From: Swaminathania salitolerans | GTDB lineage: Bacteria > Pseudomonadota > Alphaproteobacteria > Acetobacterales > Acetobacteraceae | Reading direction: 5' to 3' | NCBI RefSeq assembly: GCF_007988945.1 | Contig: NZ_BJVC01000001.1 | Location: 1-64,000, forward strand | DNA length: 64,000 nt | In this document: in pieces, positions 29,093 to 38,046 of the stretch | Position numbering within the stretch: the first letter of the stretch is position 1 | Layout of the letters: every line of letters starts with the position of its first letter | Translations under genes and position numbers: made by a program | The notes under the pieces: generated by a model | Database searches by the model: none | Told to the model about the DNA's origin: nothing | Seen by the model: only the letters and a program-made list of their open reading frames with translations

Positions 29093-30568
29093 ATGGACTG
29101 GTTGTCGTTGCAGAGACGTTATCCGGTCGCACCGGGAATGACGGCGCGCGCGGCGCGTCTGCTGGCGTTGCAACGCGTCCTGGACGGAACGCAATACGAC
29201 ATTCTGCCCTATCCTTTTGCCACCGAGAGAAACCCGTCCGGAGAGTATATTCCTCTTTCCCGGCGTCGGCCTTCGGTCAGGACGAATTTGTGCCGCACGG
29301 TCGTGGACGAGGCGGTTTCGCTTCTTTTCGGGGATACGCACTGGCCTCTGGCGGTGGGAGCGCGAGCGGCCACAGCGGAGGCGCTGAACCGGTTTGCGGT
29401 CGAAGCGGGTCTCCCGGCTCTGATGATGCAGGCGGCCATACGGGGATCGGTGGGATCTGCCGCCCTGTTGGTTGAGTGTTTCGACAACCGCTTGCGCATC
29501 GGGTTGCTGGACACCGCCCATCTCGTTCCACGCTGGGACAATGCGGGCGCTCTGGTGGAGGTGACCGAACGGTTTGTCGTGACCGGGGAAGAACTGGCTG
29601 CTCATGGCTATGACATTGCCTCCCCGGAGCGCGAAACCCGGTTCTGGTGGCAGAGGCGATGGACGCGAAACGGGCTTCTCGCTTTCGTGCCGGTTCCTGT
29701 CGGGGGAGAGGAAGCGGAGGTGGAGGATCCGTCCCGCAGCATTTCTCACTGTTTCGGGTTCGTGCCGATCGTCTGGATCCGTAATCTGGGTGTCTCCGGT
29801 TCTGACGATCCGGAGGGGGAATGTTCTTTCGAAAAGGCGATCGATACGGTCATAGAGGCCGATTATCTTCTGTCCCAAGCCGGTCGCGGGCTCAAATACG
29901 GATCCGATCCGACGCTCGTTCTGAGAACGCCCGATGGTGTCGAAGGTCTGGCGCGCCAGGGCGGAGCGGCATCGGCCCTCACGCTGCCACCGGAGGGGGA
30001 TGCCAAACTGCTCGAGATCAACGGTGCGGCCGCAGGGGCCGTGCTGGCCCATTACAGGGAGCTGCGTCAGCTCGTTCTGGAGCAGCTGCACGGAAACCGC
30101 ATGCATGGCGACAGGCTGAGCGCGCCGCAATCGGGGCGGGCCATGGAGTTGATGTGTCAGCCTCTGATCTGGATGGCCGGGCGTATGCGTTCTGCCTATG
30201 GGGAAGGCGGGATCCTGCCTCTTTATCGCATGATCTGCCAGCTTTCGACGATCGTGCCGGGAGGGGTGACGATCGGTGAGACGATGTTCAGCGATCTGGA
30301 TCCTGCGGGGCTCTCTCTGCACTGGCCCTCCTGGTTCACGGCGGACGAGCAGGAGCTTCTTCCGCTCGCCCGCGGGTTGGATGTTGCCATATCGAATGGA
30401 TTGCTGAGTCGGGAGACGGCCTCACGACTCTATGCGAGCGCGGCCGGAATCCCCGATCCCGCCTCGGAGTGGAAGAAGATCGTGGCTGCGGAAGCGGCGG
30501 AACGATCATCCGGAGAAGAGAATGGACATGGTGGAGGATATCGATGCGCTACGTGCACGTCTTGCTGA
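29093..30568 (+). CDS. Phage portal protein, SPP1 gp6-like
   Basis: 491 residues from the ATG at 29093, with AAGGA eight bases ahead (earlier starts overlap the terminase end). The sequence shows the portal pattern: NLCRTVVDEAVSLLFGD near the N-terminus, SFEKAIDTVIEADYLLSQAG in the stem-helix region, ALSRGxxL-type C-terminal helices (LARGLDVAISNGLLSRETAS). The 12-mer forms the DNA entry vertex and the head-tail interface. Its 3' end overlaps the next gene by 47 bases. Confidence 0.85.
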   Translation: MDWLSLQRRYPVAPGMTARAARLLALQRVLDGTQYDILPYPFATERNPSGEYIPLSRRRPSVRTNLCRTVVDEAVSLLFGDTHWPLAVGARAATAEALNRFAVEAGLPALMMQAAIRGSVGSAALLVECFDNRLRIGLLDTAHLVPRWDNAGALVEVTERFVVTGEELAAHGYDIASPERETRFWWQRRWTRNGLLAFVPVPVGGEEAEVEDPSRSISHCFGFVPIVWIRNLGVSGSDDPEGECSFEKAIDTVIEADYLLSQAGRGLKYGSDPTLVLRTPDGVEGLARQGGAASALTLPPEGDAKLLEINGAAAGAVLAHYRELRQLVLEQLHGNRMHGDRLSAPQSGRAMELMCQPLIWMAGRMRSAYGEGGILPLYRMICQLSTIVPGGVTIGETMFSDLDPAGLSLHWPSWFTADEQELLPLARGLDVAISNGLLSRETASRLYASAAGIPDPASEWKKIVAAEAAERSSGEENGHGGGYRCATCTSC

Positions 30569-30965
30569 GGATATTGCTGAGCGCGCTTCCCTCGTACAGG
30601 CGCATGAGGCGGCACTCGCGGAGGTGAGACGCGAGGCGCAGGAGCGTCTGCTCGAAATGGCCCTGCGCTTCGGTGCAGAGCGGATGGGTGCCCATGATCC
30701 GGACGCCGTTCTCGCGCTCATGGACCGGAGCGAGGTGAGCTGGTCGGAGTCCGGGGAGCCGATCGGCGTGGAGGCGGCCCTGAGCCGGACGCGGGAGGCG
30801 AGACGCTATCTGTTCCGCGACGAGGCGGCGAATCATGGCGAACGACATCGTCTCGGTCAGGGGGCCGCACCGAAGCCTGCGCCTGCCCGGAGGCAGGACG
30901 CGCGGGCGCTTTCCGAGCAGGATTATCTGGTGCGCAAACGCCAGTTTCTTGCCGGACAAATCTGA
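30522..30965 (+). CDS. Scaffold-like helical protein
   Basis: 147 residues from the ATG at 30522 behind GGAGAAGAG. Almost wholly helical and charged (EDIDALRARLAEDIAERASL, EVRREAQERLLEMALRFGAE) and placed between portal and capsid genes, exactly where scaffolding proteins are coded. The C-terminus is basic (LVRKRQFLAGQI). No enzyme motif. Role as capsid scaffold is inferred from position and composition. Confidence 0.65.
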   Translation: MDMVEDIDALRARLAEDIAERASLVQAHEAALAEVRREAQERLLEMALRFGAERMGAHDPDAVLALMDRSEVSWSESGEPIGVEAALSRTREARRYLFRDEAANHGERHRLGQGAAPKPAPARRQDARALSEQDYLVRKRQFLAGQI

Positions 30966-30991
30966 GTTTACTGGCGGGAGATGACGACAGA

Positions 30992-32359
30992 ATGGGTATC
31001 GAGAATTTTCCTGAGCAGCTTCGCGCGGCAATCCAGCAGGGCTTTCTTGCCCGGGAGTTCGAAGCCGGGCTGAATGCGCGGCTCGGATTTCGGGCGGTTG
31101 CCGATCGGGAGATCTTTCCGAACGCGATCGGAGAGACGCTGACCAAGACGCGCCGGAGTCTCAAGGCGCCCGTGATCGAGCCATTGCTCGCCACCGGCAA
31201 TACGAATTTCGATAACGGACTTTCGCCGAGCGGCTGGTCGATCGAACAATATACGCTCAGCATCAATCAGTATGGCGACACCATCGATCTGAACATGGTG
31301 ACGACGGGGATCGGCATTGCATCGCAGTTTCTGGCGAATGCCCAGACCAATGGCATGCAGGCGATGCAATCGCTGGACAGGCTCGCGCGAAATGCCCTTT
31401 TCGGCGGTGTTCCGGGGGGCGTCGGAGGCTATCTGGGGGGAAATACCCGGGTAACGGTATCGGCTGACTCGGATACATACGGGATCGCTGTCGACGATAT
31501 TCGCGGTTTCCAGTCGATGATCGTTGCCGGACAGGTGAGACCCGTCGCCGGAGGGCCCGGTATGACCGTGACGGTCGGCGGAGGGGTCTATACGCTTGTC
31601 GATGCCATACCGGATAACCGGTCGCGCTCGACCGCGCCGGGTGGAGTGTCGGGCGAATTGCGATTTTCGACCGAGGTGTCGGCCGCAGACGGGCGTGCGG
31701 GCAATGCCGTCATTGCATCGACGGCACCGCTGGTCCTGCGTCCGAACGGAAAACGGACGACCGCCGATCTGTCTCCCGCCGACGGGGATACGCTGGGGAT
31801 ACAGCATGTGCTTGCCGGTGTGGCGTCGCTGCGGCGCAACAACGTACCGATGATCGACGGCGCCTATAATTGCTATCTCGACGATCTCCAGCTGCTGTCT
31901 CTCTTCCGGGATGCCGATTTCAAGTATCTCTATCGCGGCGCCTATGGATCGGAAGAGTATCGATCGGGACAGATCATCGAGCTTCTGGGTGTTCGCTTCG
32001 TGCCGACGACCGAAGCGCCGCAGCAGGCGTCGCTCGGCGGAGGGCCTGTTCATCGCGCCCTGCTTCTCGGTCAGGGGGCTCTGGTGGAGGGCGATTGCGC
32101 CTGCACCGGACAGAGCGATATTCCCGATGCCGAACGCGCGCTCGTCGAAATGGTCGATGGCGTGGCGATGGTGACGCGTGAACCTCTGGACCGGCTGAAG
32201 CAGATCATTGCGCAGTCCTGGTACTGGATCGGCGGGTTTGCGCTGCCGACCGACATGACTGCCGATGCGTCGATCATCCCGACAGCGACCAACGCCTATC
32301 TCAAGCGGGGCGTCGTCATCGAGAGTCTCGGTACGGATGCGACGGGATACGGTCCGTGA
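30992..32359 (+). CDS. Major capsid protein, HK97-fold type
   Basis: 455 residues. An N-terminal helical arm (NFPEQLRAAIQQGFLAREFE) precedes beta-rich segments such as LSINQYGDTIDLNMVTTG, close to patterns in N4-gp56-type HK97-fold capsids, and RFVPTTEAPQQASLGGGP in the late part. No protease gene or obvious cleavage boundary is visible. It forms the head shell. Its stop overlaps the next start by four bases. Confidence 0.82.
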   Translation: MGIENFPEQLRAAIQQGFLAREFEAGLNARLGFRAVADREIFPNAIGETLTKTRRSLKAPVIEPLLATGNTNFDNGLSPSGWSIEQYTLSINQYGDTIDLNMVTTGIGIASQFLANAQTNGMQAMQSLDRLARNALFGGVPGGVGGYLGGNTRVTVSADSDTYGIAVDDIRGFQSMIVAGQVRPVAGGPGMTVTVGGGVYTLVDAIPDNRSRSTAPGGVSGELRFSTEVSAADGRAGNAVIASTAPLVLRPNGKRTTADLSPADGDTLGIQHVLAGVASLRRNNVPMIDGAYNCYLDDLQLLSLFRDADFKYLYRGAYGSEEYRSGQIIELLGVRFVPTTEAPQQASLGGGPVHRALLLGQGALVEGDCACTGQSDIPDAERALVEMVDGVAMVTREPLDRLKQIIAQSWYWIGGFALPTDMTADASIIPTATNAYLKRGVVIESLGTDATGYGP

Positions 32360-32772
32360 GCGATCGGCGGCGGGATCGGAGCGGTCCCGTCTCGTCGGCT
32401 CCCCTGAGCGAGGACGAGAAGACCGAGTTGCGCCGCTTCTGCGGTTATGCGGCTCTCGGTGACGCGGCGACCGGCGAGAGTTCCTGGCGCTTCTTCCAGA
32501 GCGCAGGGGTTCTGGAGTGGCGGCTCAGGACGCTCTCGGAGGCGGAAAACAAGCGTATACGATCGCTTCTCAAAACTGTTTTGCAGATGGAGCAGGCCGT
32601 CATATCCGCGTCCGAGTCCCTCGATACGCAGGCCGTTTCGGTCTGGACTCGTAACAGTCGCGAAATGGCGGAGCGCACGAACCTGTTTACCTGGTGGCGT
32701 CGTCGCCTCTGCGGTTTTCTTGGTGTGGCACCCGGACCGGATCTGCAGGAACAGGCGTCCATCCTTATCTGA
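32356..32772 (+). CDS. Head-tail connector-like protein
   Basis: 138 residues starting with a charged segment (SEDEKTELRRFCGYAALG) and then helices (EAENKRIRSLLKTVLQMEQA). This helical profile and the location after the capsid match gp6/gp15-type adaptor proteins. Family not firmly recognised. Confidence 0.6.
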   Translation: MSDRRRDRSGPVSSAPLSEDEKTELRRFCGYAALGDAATGESSWRFFQSAGVLEWRLRTLSEAENKRIRSLLKTVLQMEQAVISASESLDTQAVSVWTRNSREMAERTNLFTWWRRRLCGFLGVAPGPDLQEQASILI

Positions 32773-32789
32773 ACGGCGGAGTCACCGGC

Positions 32790-33380
32790 ATGAGATACGC
32801 AGAAGAACGTGTCGTCTCCGGCTTTGCGCGCGTTGCGCGCCGTCTGGGTGCGATCGGGGATCATTTCCGTGTCGCAGATCCCCTCGACATATTGGGGAAC
32901 AGGATCGGACAGCCGTCTCTGTGTTTCGATATCGATCCGGCATTCCGTCTGCGCAGAACGCGTATGTGGGGGCGACCGACGCTCTATCTGGCGAGCGATG
33001 CGCAGGATGTGAGGATCGGGGATATTTTCGGTCTCGACGGGCGATTTTTCTTTGTGACGGAGCGCGAAAGCTACAGGCCGTTCCTCTGTATCGCATGTAC
33101 CCATCGTGTTTCGCTGCATGGTATGCAGGGGCGGGAGGAGACGCGGGTGTCGCGATGTCCTGTCAGCCTCGTGATGAGTGGCCGGGGTGAGGAATGGCGG
33201 AGCGGGATGCCCGGCTCCACCCGGCCGGGCAGTTATCTGATGCACATGCCGCTTCTGCCGGGCGTTTGTCTCACGCCTTACATGCGCATGGAGGATGAGC
33301 GTGGCATGCGTTATCTCATCGATGCCGTCGAGATGTCGCAAAACGGGATAAGAGCGGTCGCCTCGATGCAGCAGATATGA
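32790..33380 (+). CDS. Head completion or neck protein (putative)
   Basis: 196 residues from the ATG at 32790 (MRYAEERVVSGFARVARRLG). Beta-rich, with repeated short strands (IGQPSLCFDIDPAFRLRR, FFVTERESYRPFLCIACT). Unknown family; the position between connector and sheath suggests a stopper or neck protein. It overlaps the next gene by four bases. Confidence 0.6.
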   Translation: MRYAEERVVSGFARVARRLGAIGDHFRVADPLDILGNRIGQPSLCFDIDPAFRLRRTRMWGRPTLYLASDAQDVRIGDIFGLDGRFFFVTERESYRPFLCIACTHRVSLHGMQGREETRVSRCPVSLVMSGRGEEWRSGMPGSTRPGSYLMHMPLLPGVCLTPYMRMEDERGMRYLIDAVEMSQNGIRAVASMQQI

Positions 33381-34393
33381 CGATGATGACGCTTTCGCAT
33401 GTCGCGCGCAGTCTTGCCTTCTGGTGCGCTGCGCAATTCGAGACGGTCGCGCCCACCTCGTCTTTCTGGCGCGCGCATGAGGTGATGTTCCGGGCGGGTC
33501 CGGTGATGCCCTCGGATCTCTTTGCCGACCCTTCGCTGCGGGAGAAGGGACATGTCGTCGCTTTCGAGGCCCTCGCCGGGAAGGGCGAGATGCTGATGAC
33601 CCCTCTTGGGGGCGGATGGCGGGAAACGCTCCGGATTCTCCCTGTCGTGGGATTGACGATCGGGGACGGACGGGCCCGCGTACGGATGGATGCGGTCCGA
33701 CCGGCTCCGGGTCTCGTCTCGCTGATGTGGCGGGATGCAGGGGGGGCGTGTCGAAGCGTTCGTCATGTGGCGGATACGGGGGAGGAGCCCAGCCATATTG
33801 CCTCAAGCCTTGCGTCCATGCTGGGCGCTGGGGCCGTATCGGACGGACCTGACGTGCTGGTGCCGCGGGGGACCCTCACGGGATCCTGCGCCGGATACGG
33901 GCGCTCATCCCGGCTCGTGCGTCGTCAGAGCCGGGTTTTCAGGATTTCTGTCGTATCGGGAGACGATCGTCTCTGCCCGGCACTCATCGACCTTCTGACA
34001 AGCGTTCTGCTGCCCGACGACTGGGTTCCCCTCGTCGATGGACAACAGGCGCAGATCGCGTTGCGTGGAGAGAGCATCCAGGATGCCATGCAGACGGAAG
34101 GACTGTATCGCCGGGAGATTCATGTCGGGATGATCTGGGATCAGTTCCGCTCGGTCTGGTCGCCCCAGATGGTGGCTGGCGGCGGCTGGCTCGGCGCGCA
34201 GGGAGGCGATATCGGGATCGCTCCGGTTCCGGACGAGATGGGCGCGGGCGTACCGCAGGAGGCACTCGAGGCCATGGCGACGGCCCTGGAGATGCCACAC
34301 GCCTATCGTGCACTGAAAACCGACCGCTACGGCACCGTCTGTCGCGCTGATACACCCGATCCGGGCGGGTCCGGCCTGGGCGGGATCGTCTGA
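33377..34393 (+). CDS. Phage structural protein of unknown family (neck or tail terminator region)
   Basis: 338 residues starting MTMMTLSHVARSLAFWCAAQ. The C-terminal third (LYRREIHVGMIWDQFRSVWS, MVAGGGWLGAQGGDIGIAPV) looks structured; no known motif is found. It is followed by 106 bases without a gene I can support, carrying a GAAGAGAAGG ribosome site for the sheath gene. Likely needed for head-tail joining. Confidence 0.6.
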   Translation: MTMMTLSHVARSLAFWCAAQFETVAPTSSFWRAHEVMFRAGPVMPSDLFADPSLREKGHVVAFEALAGKGEMLMTPLGGGWRETLRILPVVGLTIGDGRARVRMDAVRPAPGLVSLMWRDAGGACRSVRHVADTGEEPSHIASSLASMLGAGAVSDGPDVLVPRGTLTGSCAGYGRSSRLVRRQSRVFRISVVSGDDRLCPALIDLLTSVLLPDDWVPLVDGQQAQIALRGESIQDAMQTEGLYRREIHVGMIWDQFRSVWSPQMVAGGGWLGAQGGDIGIAPVPDEMGAGVPQEALEAMATALEMPHAYRALKTDRYGTVCRADTPDPGGSGLGGIV

Positions 34394-34499
34394 ACGCGCG
34401 CCGACGCCGGAGAGATCGGAAAGACATCAAGCGTCTTCGCAAGAGGCGCGATCGGGCGGGAACGCCCCGGACCTCGTTCAATGAAGAGAAGGATCATCC

Positions 34500-35990
34500 A
34501 TGCCACAGCTATTGCAGGCAGGGGGCCTGAATACGGCTGCCTTGCAGGTGCCGGACCTCTATGTGCAGATCGCCCAGCCTGAGACGCTGCTCGTGGCCGG
34601 TCTGGCTTCCGGACGTCTTGGTATTGTCGGGACAGCGTCCTGGGGGCCGGTGAATCGCCCGGTTATCGTAGGAAACGTTTCCGCCTGTCGTGAAGCGTTC
34701 GGCGGCAAGCGGGCATGCGCTTCCAATCTCACGCTCGCTGTCGATATCGCCGTGCATCAGGGCGCGAATGCGTTCTGTCTGGTTCGTGTCACCGATGGGA
34801 GCGATCGCGCGGCTGCCGGTATGCTGGGGGGCATCAGAATCAGCGCCGCCCTTACCGGGCAGGCGGGAAACGGGATCCGGATCAATCTTGTCAGACAGAG
34901 CTATCGCGATGGCCTGTTCGTTCTGACCGTTGCGCATGAAGATCTCGGAAGCACCGCCTATTCGGGAGCGGACTGGTCGGCGCTTGCAACTGCCGTGGCG
35001 GCCGATGCACAGGCGCTGATCCGGATCGATCAGCCCCCGGAAAGCGTCGACATCGAGGCAGGCTCTCTGGAGCTCGCGGGTGGAACCGATGGCGAGGCGC
35101 CGTCGGCATACGCCTTTCTGGGCGATGGTGGGGCAAGGACGGGCATGTATGCGCTGTCCGGACAGGGCTGTTCGATTGCAACGCTTGCGGGAGTGACCGA
35201 ACCCGCGATCATGCCACGGCAGCTCGCGTTCGGAGAGGCGGAGGGCGTCTATATGATCGCTTCCGGACCGAGAGACGAGACGCTCGAACAGGCGGTGCAG
35301 AGCAAGGCGACGCTAGGGTTGTGGTCTCATGCCTTCAAATACATGTTCGGCGACTGGCTCTGGTGGAACGACGACGTTCTGGGTCTGCAGCTTGCCTCGC
35401 CGGCGCTTTTTGCGGCGGGCAAGCTGGCGGCGTTGTCTCCCGAGCAGTCGGGTCTCAACAAGCCGCTGGGCGGAATTATCGGCAGTCAGAGAAACGGGCT
35501 GGACAGGACACGTTTCGGCTACGCCGCAGCCGAACTCGGCGTGCTGATCGAAAACGGAATCGACGTGATCTGCAACCCTTCTCCGGGGGGGCAATACTGG
35601 TCGCTTCGCTCCGGCCATAACAGCGCGCTGAAGGCGGGGATCCAGAGCGACGCCTATACGCGATTGACCCATTATCTGGCGCGATCGCTTGCCGGAACGA
35701 TGGGGCAGTATGTCGGTGCCGTGATCAATGACACGCTTTTCGGCAATATCAGGGCGTCGCTGCTCGGGTTCCTGTCAGAATTGCTCTCCCAGGGGATTCT
35801 CGGGGTGACCGGAGGTCGATTGCCTTACGCGGTGATTTGCGATGCGGGCAACAACCCGCAGGAGCGTATCGCGACGGGTTATGTCCGGGCGGATGTTCAG
35901 GTGCAATATCAGGGCATCAACGAGAAATTCATCATCAATCTGCAGGGGGGCGCGTCGGTAAGCGTCAGCACTGCCAGCGGGAGTGTCTGA
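34500..35990 (+). CDS. Contractile tail sheath protein
   Basis: 496 residues with the sheath-family hallmarks: N-terminal PDLYVQIAQPETLLVAGLAS, an insertion domain in the middle, and a well-preserved C-terminal part (GVLIENGIDVICNPSPGGQY, SEIL-type helix LLGFLSELLSQGILGVTGGR, then VRADVQVQYQGINEKFIINL). Sheath proteins wrap the tail tube and contract on injection. This makes the tail myovirus-like. Confidence 0.93.
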   Translation: MPQLLQAGGLNTAALQVPDLYVQIAQPETLLVAGLASGRLGIVGTASWGPVNRPVIVGNVSACREAFGGKRACASNLTLAVDIAVHQGANAFCLVRVTDGSDRAAAGMLGGIRISAALTGQAGNGIRINLVRQSYRDGLFVLTVAHEDLGSTAYSGADWSALATAVAADAQALIRIDQPPESVDIEAGSLELAGGTDGEAPSAYAFLGDGGARTGMYALSGQGCSIATLAGVTEPAIMPRQLAFGEAEGVYMIASGPRDETLEQAVQSKATLGLWSHAFKYMFGDWLWWNDDVLGLQLASPALFAAGKLAALSPEQSGLNKPLGGIIGSQRNGLDRTRFGYAAAELGVLIENGIDVICNPSPGGQYWSLRSGHNSALKAGIQSDAYTRLTHYLARSLAGTMGQYVGAVINDTLFGNIRASLLGFLSELLSQGILGVTGGRLPYAVICDAGNNPQERIATGYVRADVQVQYQGINEKFIINLQGGASVSVSTASGSV

Positions 35991-35993
35991 CGG

Positions 35994-36419
35994 ATGGCCA
36001 ATCCCTACAGCATCGGGCGTGATTGCAGGATCACCCTGCTCTGGAACGGGTCGCGGATCGATCTCCGGGACGTGACCGGTTTTCAGGCCGAGCAGCATAC
36101 GATCATCCAGAGAGCGACACCGCTCAACGGCTTGCCGGTAGAGTTCAATACGCCCAGCGGCTGGCGGGGCGTTTTTACCATTGCGCGGGCCAATGCCAAT
36201 CTGGACAGTCTTGTTGCGGCGATCGAGTCAGCCTTCTGGAATGCCGGATCGATCGGAAGCGGAACGCTGTATCAGTATATCCGGGAGCCGGATGGGGCAA
36301 CGACGACCTGGGAGTACAGCGGCGTCTCTCTCTCGCTCAAGACGGATCGCTGGCAGGCTGAAGGCATGATTCATCAGCATGTCCAGTTCTATGCCTCCCT
36401 GAGGAGCAAGATCACATGA
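35994..36419 (+). CDS. Tail tube protein
   Basis: 141 residues, beginning three bases after the sheath stop. A beta-sandwich tube profile is seen (SRIDLRDVTGFQAEQHTIIQ, VEFNTPSGWRGVFTIARANA, WEYSGVSLSLKTDRWQAEGM). It polymerises as the inner tube under the sheath. Stop overlaps the next start by four bases. Confidence 0.88.
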   Translation: MANPYSIGRDCRITLLWNGSRIDLRDVTGFQAEQHTIIQRATPLNGLPVEFNTPSGWRGVFTIARANANLDSLVAAIESAFWNAGSIGSGTLYQYIREPDGATTTWEYSGVSLSLKTDRWQAEGMIHQHVQFYASLRSKIT

Positions 36420-36739
36420 CGGTTCTTCCTGACATGGTGGAATTCGGTGAGGCGCGCCGCCTCGGATTGCGCGAACTGGATCCCGGGGATCTGCTCGATC
36501 TGATCGAGGCCGCAGGCAGTGTGATGGCGGGCGAAGCTGCGTCGGCCTGGCTCGATTACGCGCAGATGATCTGTTCGGTCAGTGCGATCGACGGCGTACC
36601 AGTGCCCATGCCGGGGACGAAGGACGAGATCAGGGCGCTCGCGCGGCGGATCGGCAATGACGGTCTGGCCGCATTGCATCCCGTATTTGCCGAAGCGCGT
36701 GCAGCGGAGGAAACGATGCTGGACACGGCAAAAAACTGA
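36416..36739 (+). CDS. Tail assembly chaperone, short form (gpG-like)
   Basis: 107 residues, mainly helical (FGEARRLGLRELDPGDLLDL), coded between the tube gene and the tape-measure position exactly as lambda gpG and its relatives. The last codons are GCA AAA AAC TGA, placing a perfect slippery heptamer directly at the stop. Most ribosomes would terminate here, leaving this short chaperone. Confidence 0.88.
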   Translation: MTVLPDMVEFGEARRLGLRELDPGDLLDLIEAAGSVMAGEAASAWLDYAQMICSVSAIDGVPVPMPGTKDEIRALARRIGNDGLAALHPVFAEARAAEETMLDTAKN

Positions 36740-36921
36740 CCGGGCACCCCGTGTTTCGCGAGAGTCTTTATCTCGTCAGACATGGGGTGCCCTGGGCTGT
36801 GGTCATGGGATGGTCCCGGGCGCGTCGCATCGCGGCCTGTGTCGTTCTGGCGGAAGGCGAGGGATTTCGTTTCGACTGGGAGCATCGCGTTTACAGGCGC
36901 GACGAGGAGGCAGGATCGTGA
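36416..36921 (+). CDS. Tail assembly chaperone, long form by -1 frameshift (gpGT-like)
   Basis: If ribosomes slip one base back on A AAA AAC, reading continues as LTGHPVFRESLYLVRHGV and on to a stop at 36919-36921. The fused protein has 168 residues: the 107 of the short form plus 61 more, including WAVVMGWSRARRIAACVVLA and RFDWEHRVYRRDEEAGS. The downstream stretch has no ATG start at its head and a coding-like composition, consistent with an extension rather than an independent gene. In lambda and many other phages the two forms exist in a fixed ratio and are needed for tail assembly. Confidence 0.85.
36730..36792 (+). promoter_or_regulatory. Programmed -1 ribosomal frameshift signal
   Basis: Slippery heptamer A AAA AAC (36730-36736) is in the zero frame. 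A five-base spacer follows and then a perfect 9-bp stem GGGCACCCC (36742-36750) with GGGGTGCCC (36784-36792). Inside the 33-base loop is a second hairpin CGAGA/TCTCG (36759-36763 with 36771-36775). This is a classic stimulatory layout. Confidence 0.9.
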
Positions 36922-37994
36922 AGCGCGTTTCGGATTTCGTTCGCTCTCTCTCCATTCTGGCCAATACGCGTCACTTCGTGCCTCCCGGTCGGTCGGTAGC
37001 GGTTCTGCCTGCCTTGCGTCGTGTCGGCGCGCGCGCGCAGGAACGCGTCGGATCCGGGGCGGAACACTTGTTTTCATGGCGTTCGTATCGGAGCGATTCG
37101 ACTGCGCTGGGACGTTCGTCTTCTTCGGGGAGACGCCGATCCCCCTCGGTCGGGGCGGGGGCGATATGCAGTCGTGCAACGTCTCGACCGCGCTTTCGAT
37201 CGATCCCGGGTTCGCGGATCCCGGGGGACGCGCATTTATCGATTGTTTCTCCCATCAACCCTCTGTCGTCTCCGACATGGAGGGATGCGGATCGTCGCAC
37301 GGGGGCCGGTGGGATGACTGCGGGCGCATACAGGTCTTTTTCCGGTTCGGGGCCGGCTTCGCCCGGATCGGCGGTTCCCGAATCAGGGGCGAGCCGGGCA
37401 GTTGGTGCCGGACCGGTCGCGCTCAGGATGAAACCGGGAGGCAGGATGCAGGGATTGTCGTTGGCCGATATGTCTTTCGGGGCAATTGCGGCACGTTGTT
37501 CCGGAGCGGGCATCCGGCATTCTGTTGCATCCCGGATCTCGACGCCGAAGCGGCGTGATGCGGATCGGGTCGATAGGATCGAGCCGCAAGGAGATTTTCG
37601 CTTCGGGTATGCAGAGAGGCGCGAGGGGAGGCGCGTCGGGAGGCAGGCGGGGAAAAATCTGCGTCTGGCGCGCGGGATGCCGGGTCGGAACGGATATGAA
37701 GGACTTGGTGCCCGGTCTGGCCTGTCGGGCCTCGATGCAACCCCGCGATATGTCGGTAGATCCCCGGAGACGGCCCTCGAAGGAGACGGGATCGCGTCTG
37801 CGCCGCGCATCGGAGGAGAGGGAGACGATATGGGTCTTGCGTTCGAACGGGGCGGCGCCATTCCTTCCTCGGCCTGGCCCCGGATGGCTGCGTTTCCGGA
37901 GCCCTCTCCGGATCAGTCCCTGCGCGCGGGAGGAGCCTGGATCGATGAGATCGCCTGGCCGCAATATCCGAATCTGAGTGTTGGCGTGATCTAG
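36918..37994 (+). CDS. Protein in tape-measure position, unusually short and low-complexity
   Basis: 358 residues from a GTG at 36918 that overlaps the frameshift stop (GTGA) and follows GAGGAGG at a good distance. The first 55 residues look folded (VSDFVRSLSILANTRHFVPP, VLPALRRVGARAQERVGS); the rest is rich in Gly, Ser, Arg and Pro, with no long coiled coil or hydrophobic segments as in tail tape measures. If it is the ruler, the tail would be about 50 nm by the usual 1.5 angstrom per residue. It may be a shortened or decayed remnant; competing frames are open over the same stretch. Confidence 0.55.
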   Translation: MKRVSDFVRSLSILANTRHFVPPGRSVAVLPALRRVGARAQERVGSGAEHLFSWRSYRSDSTALGRSSSSGRRRSPSVGAGAICSRATSRPRFRSIPGSRIPGDAHLSIVSPINPLSSPTWRDADRRTGAGGMTAGAYRSFSGSGPASPGSAVPESGASRAVGAGPVALRMKPGGRMQGLSLADMSFGAIAARCSGAGIRHSVASRISTPKRRDADRVDRIEPQGDFRFGYAERREGRRVGRQAGKNLRLARGMPGRNGYEGLGARSGLSGLDATPRYVGRSPETALEGDGIASAPRIGGEGDDMGLAFERGGAIPSSAWPRMAAFPEPSPDQSLRAGGAWIDEIAWPQYPNLSVGVI

Positions 37995-38046
37995 TGCGAC
38001 CTGCCGGCGGAGGCGCGCGCGGATTATGGGTAAGAGGTGACTGGAC

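Noticed and set aside
34394-34499. Short basic reading frame before the sheath gene
   Set aside because: Arg-rich frame with no standard start codon; kept as a leader with a ribosome site only.
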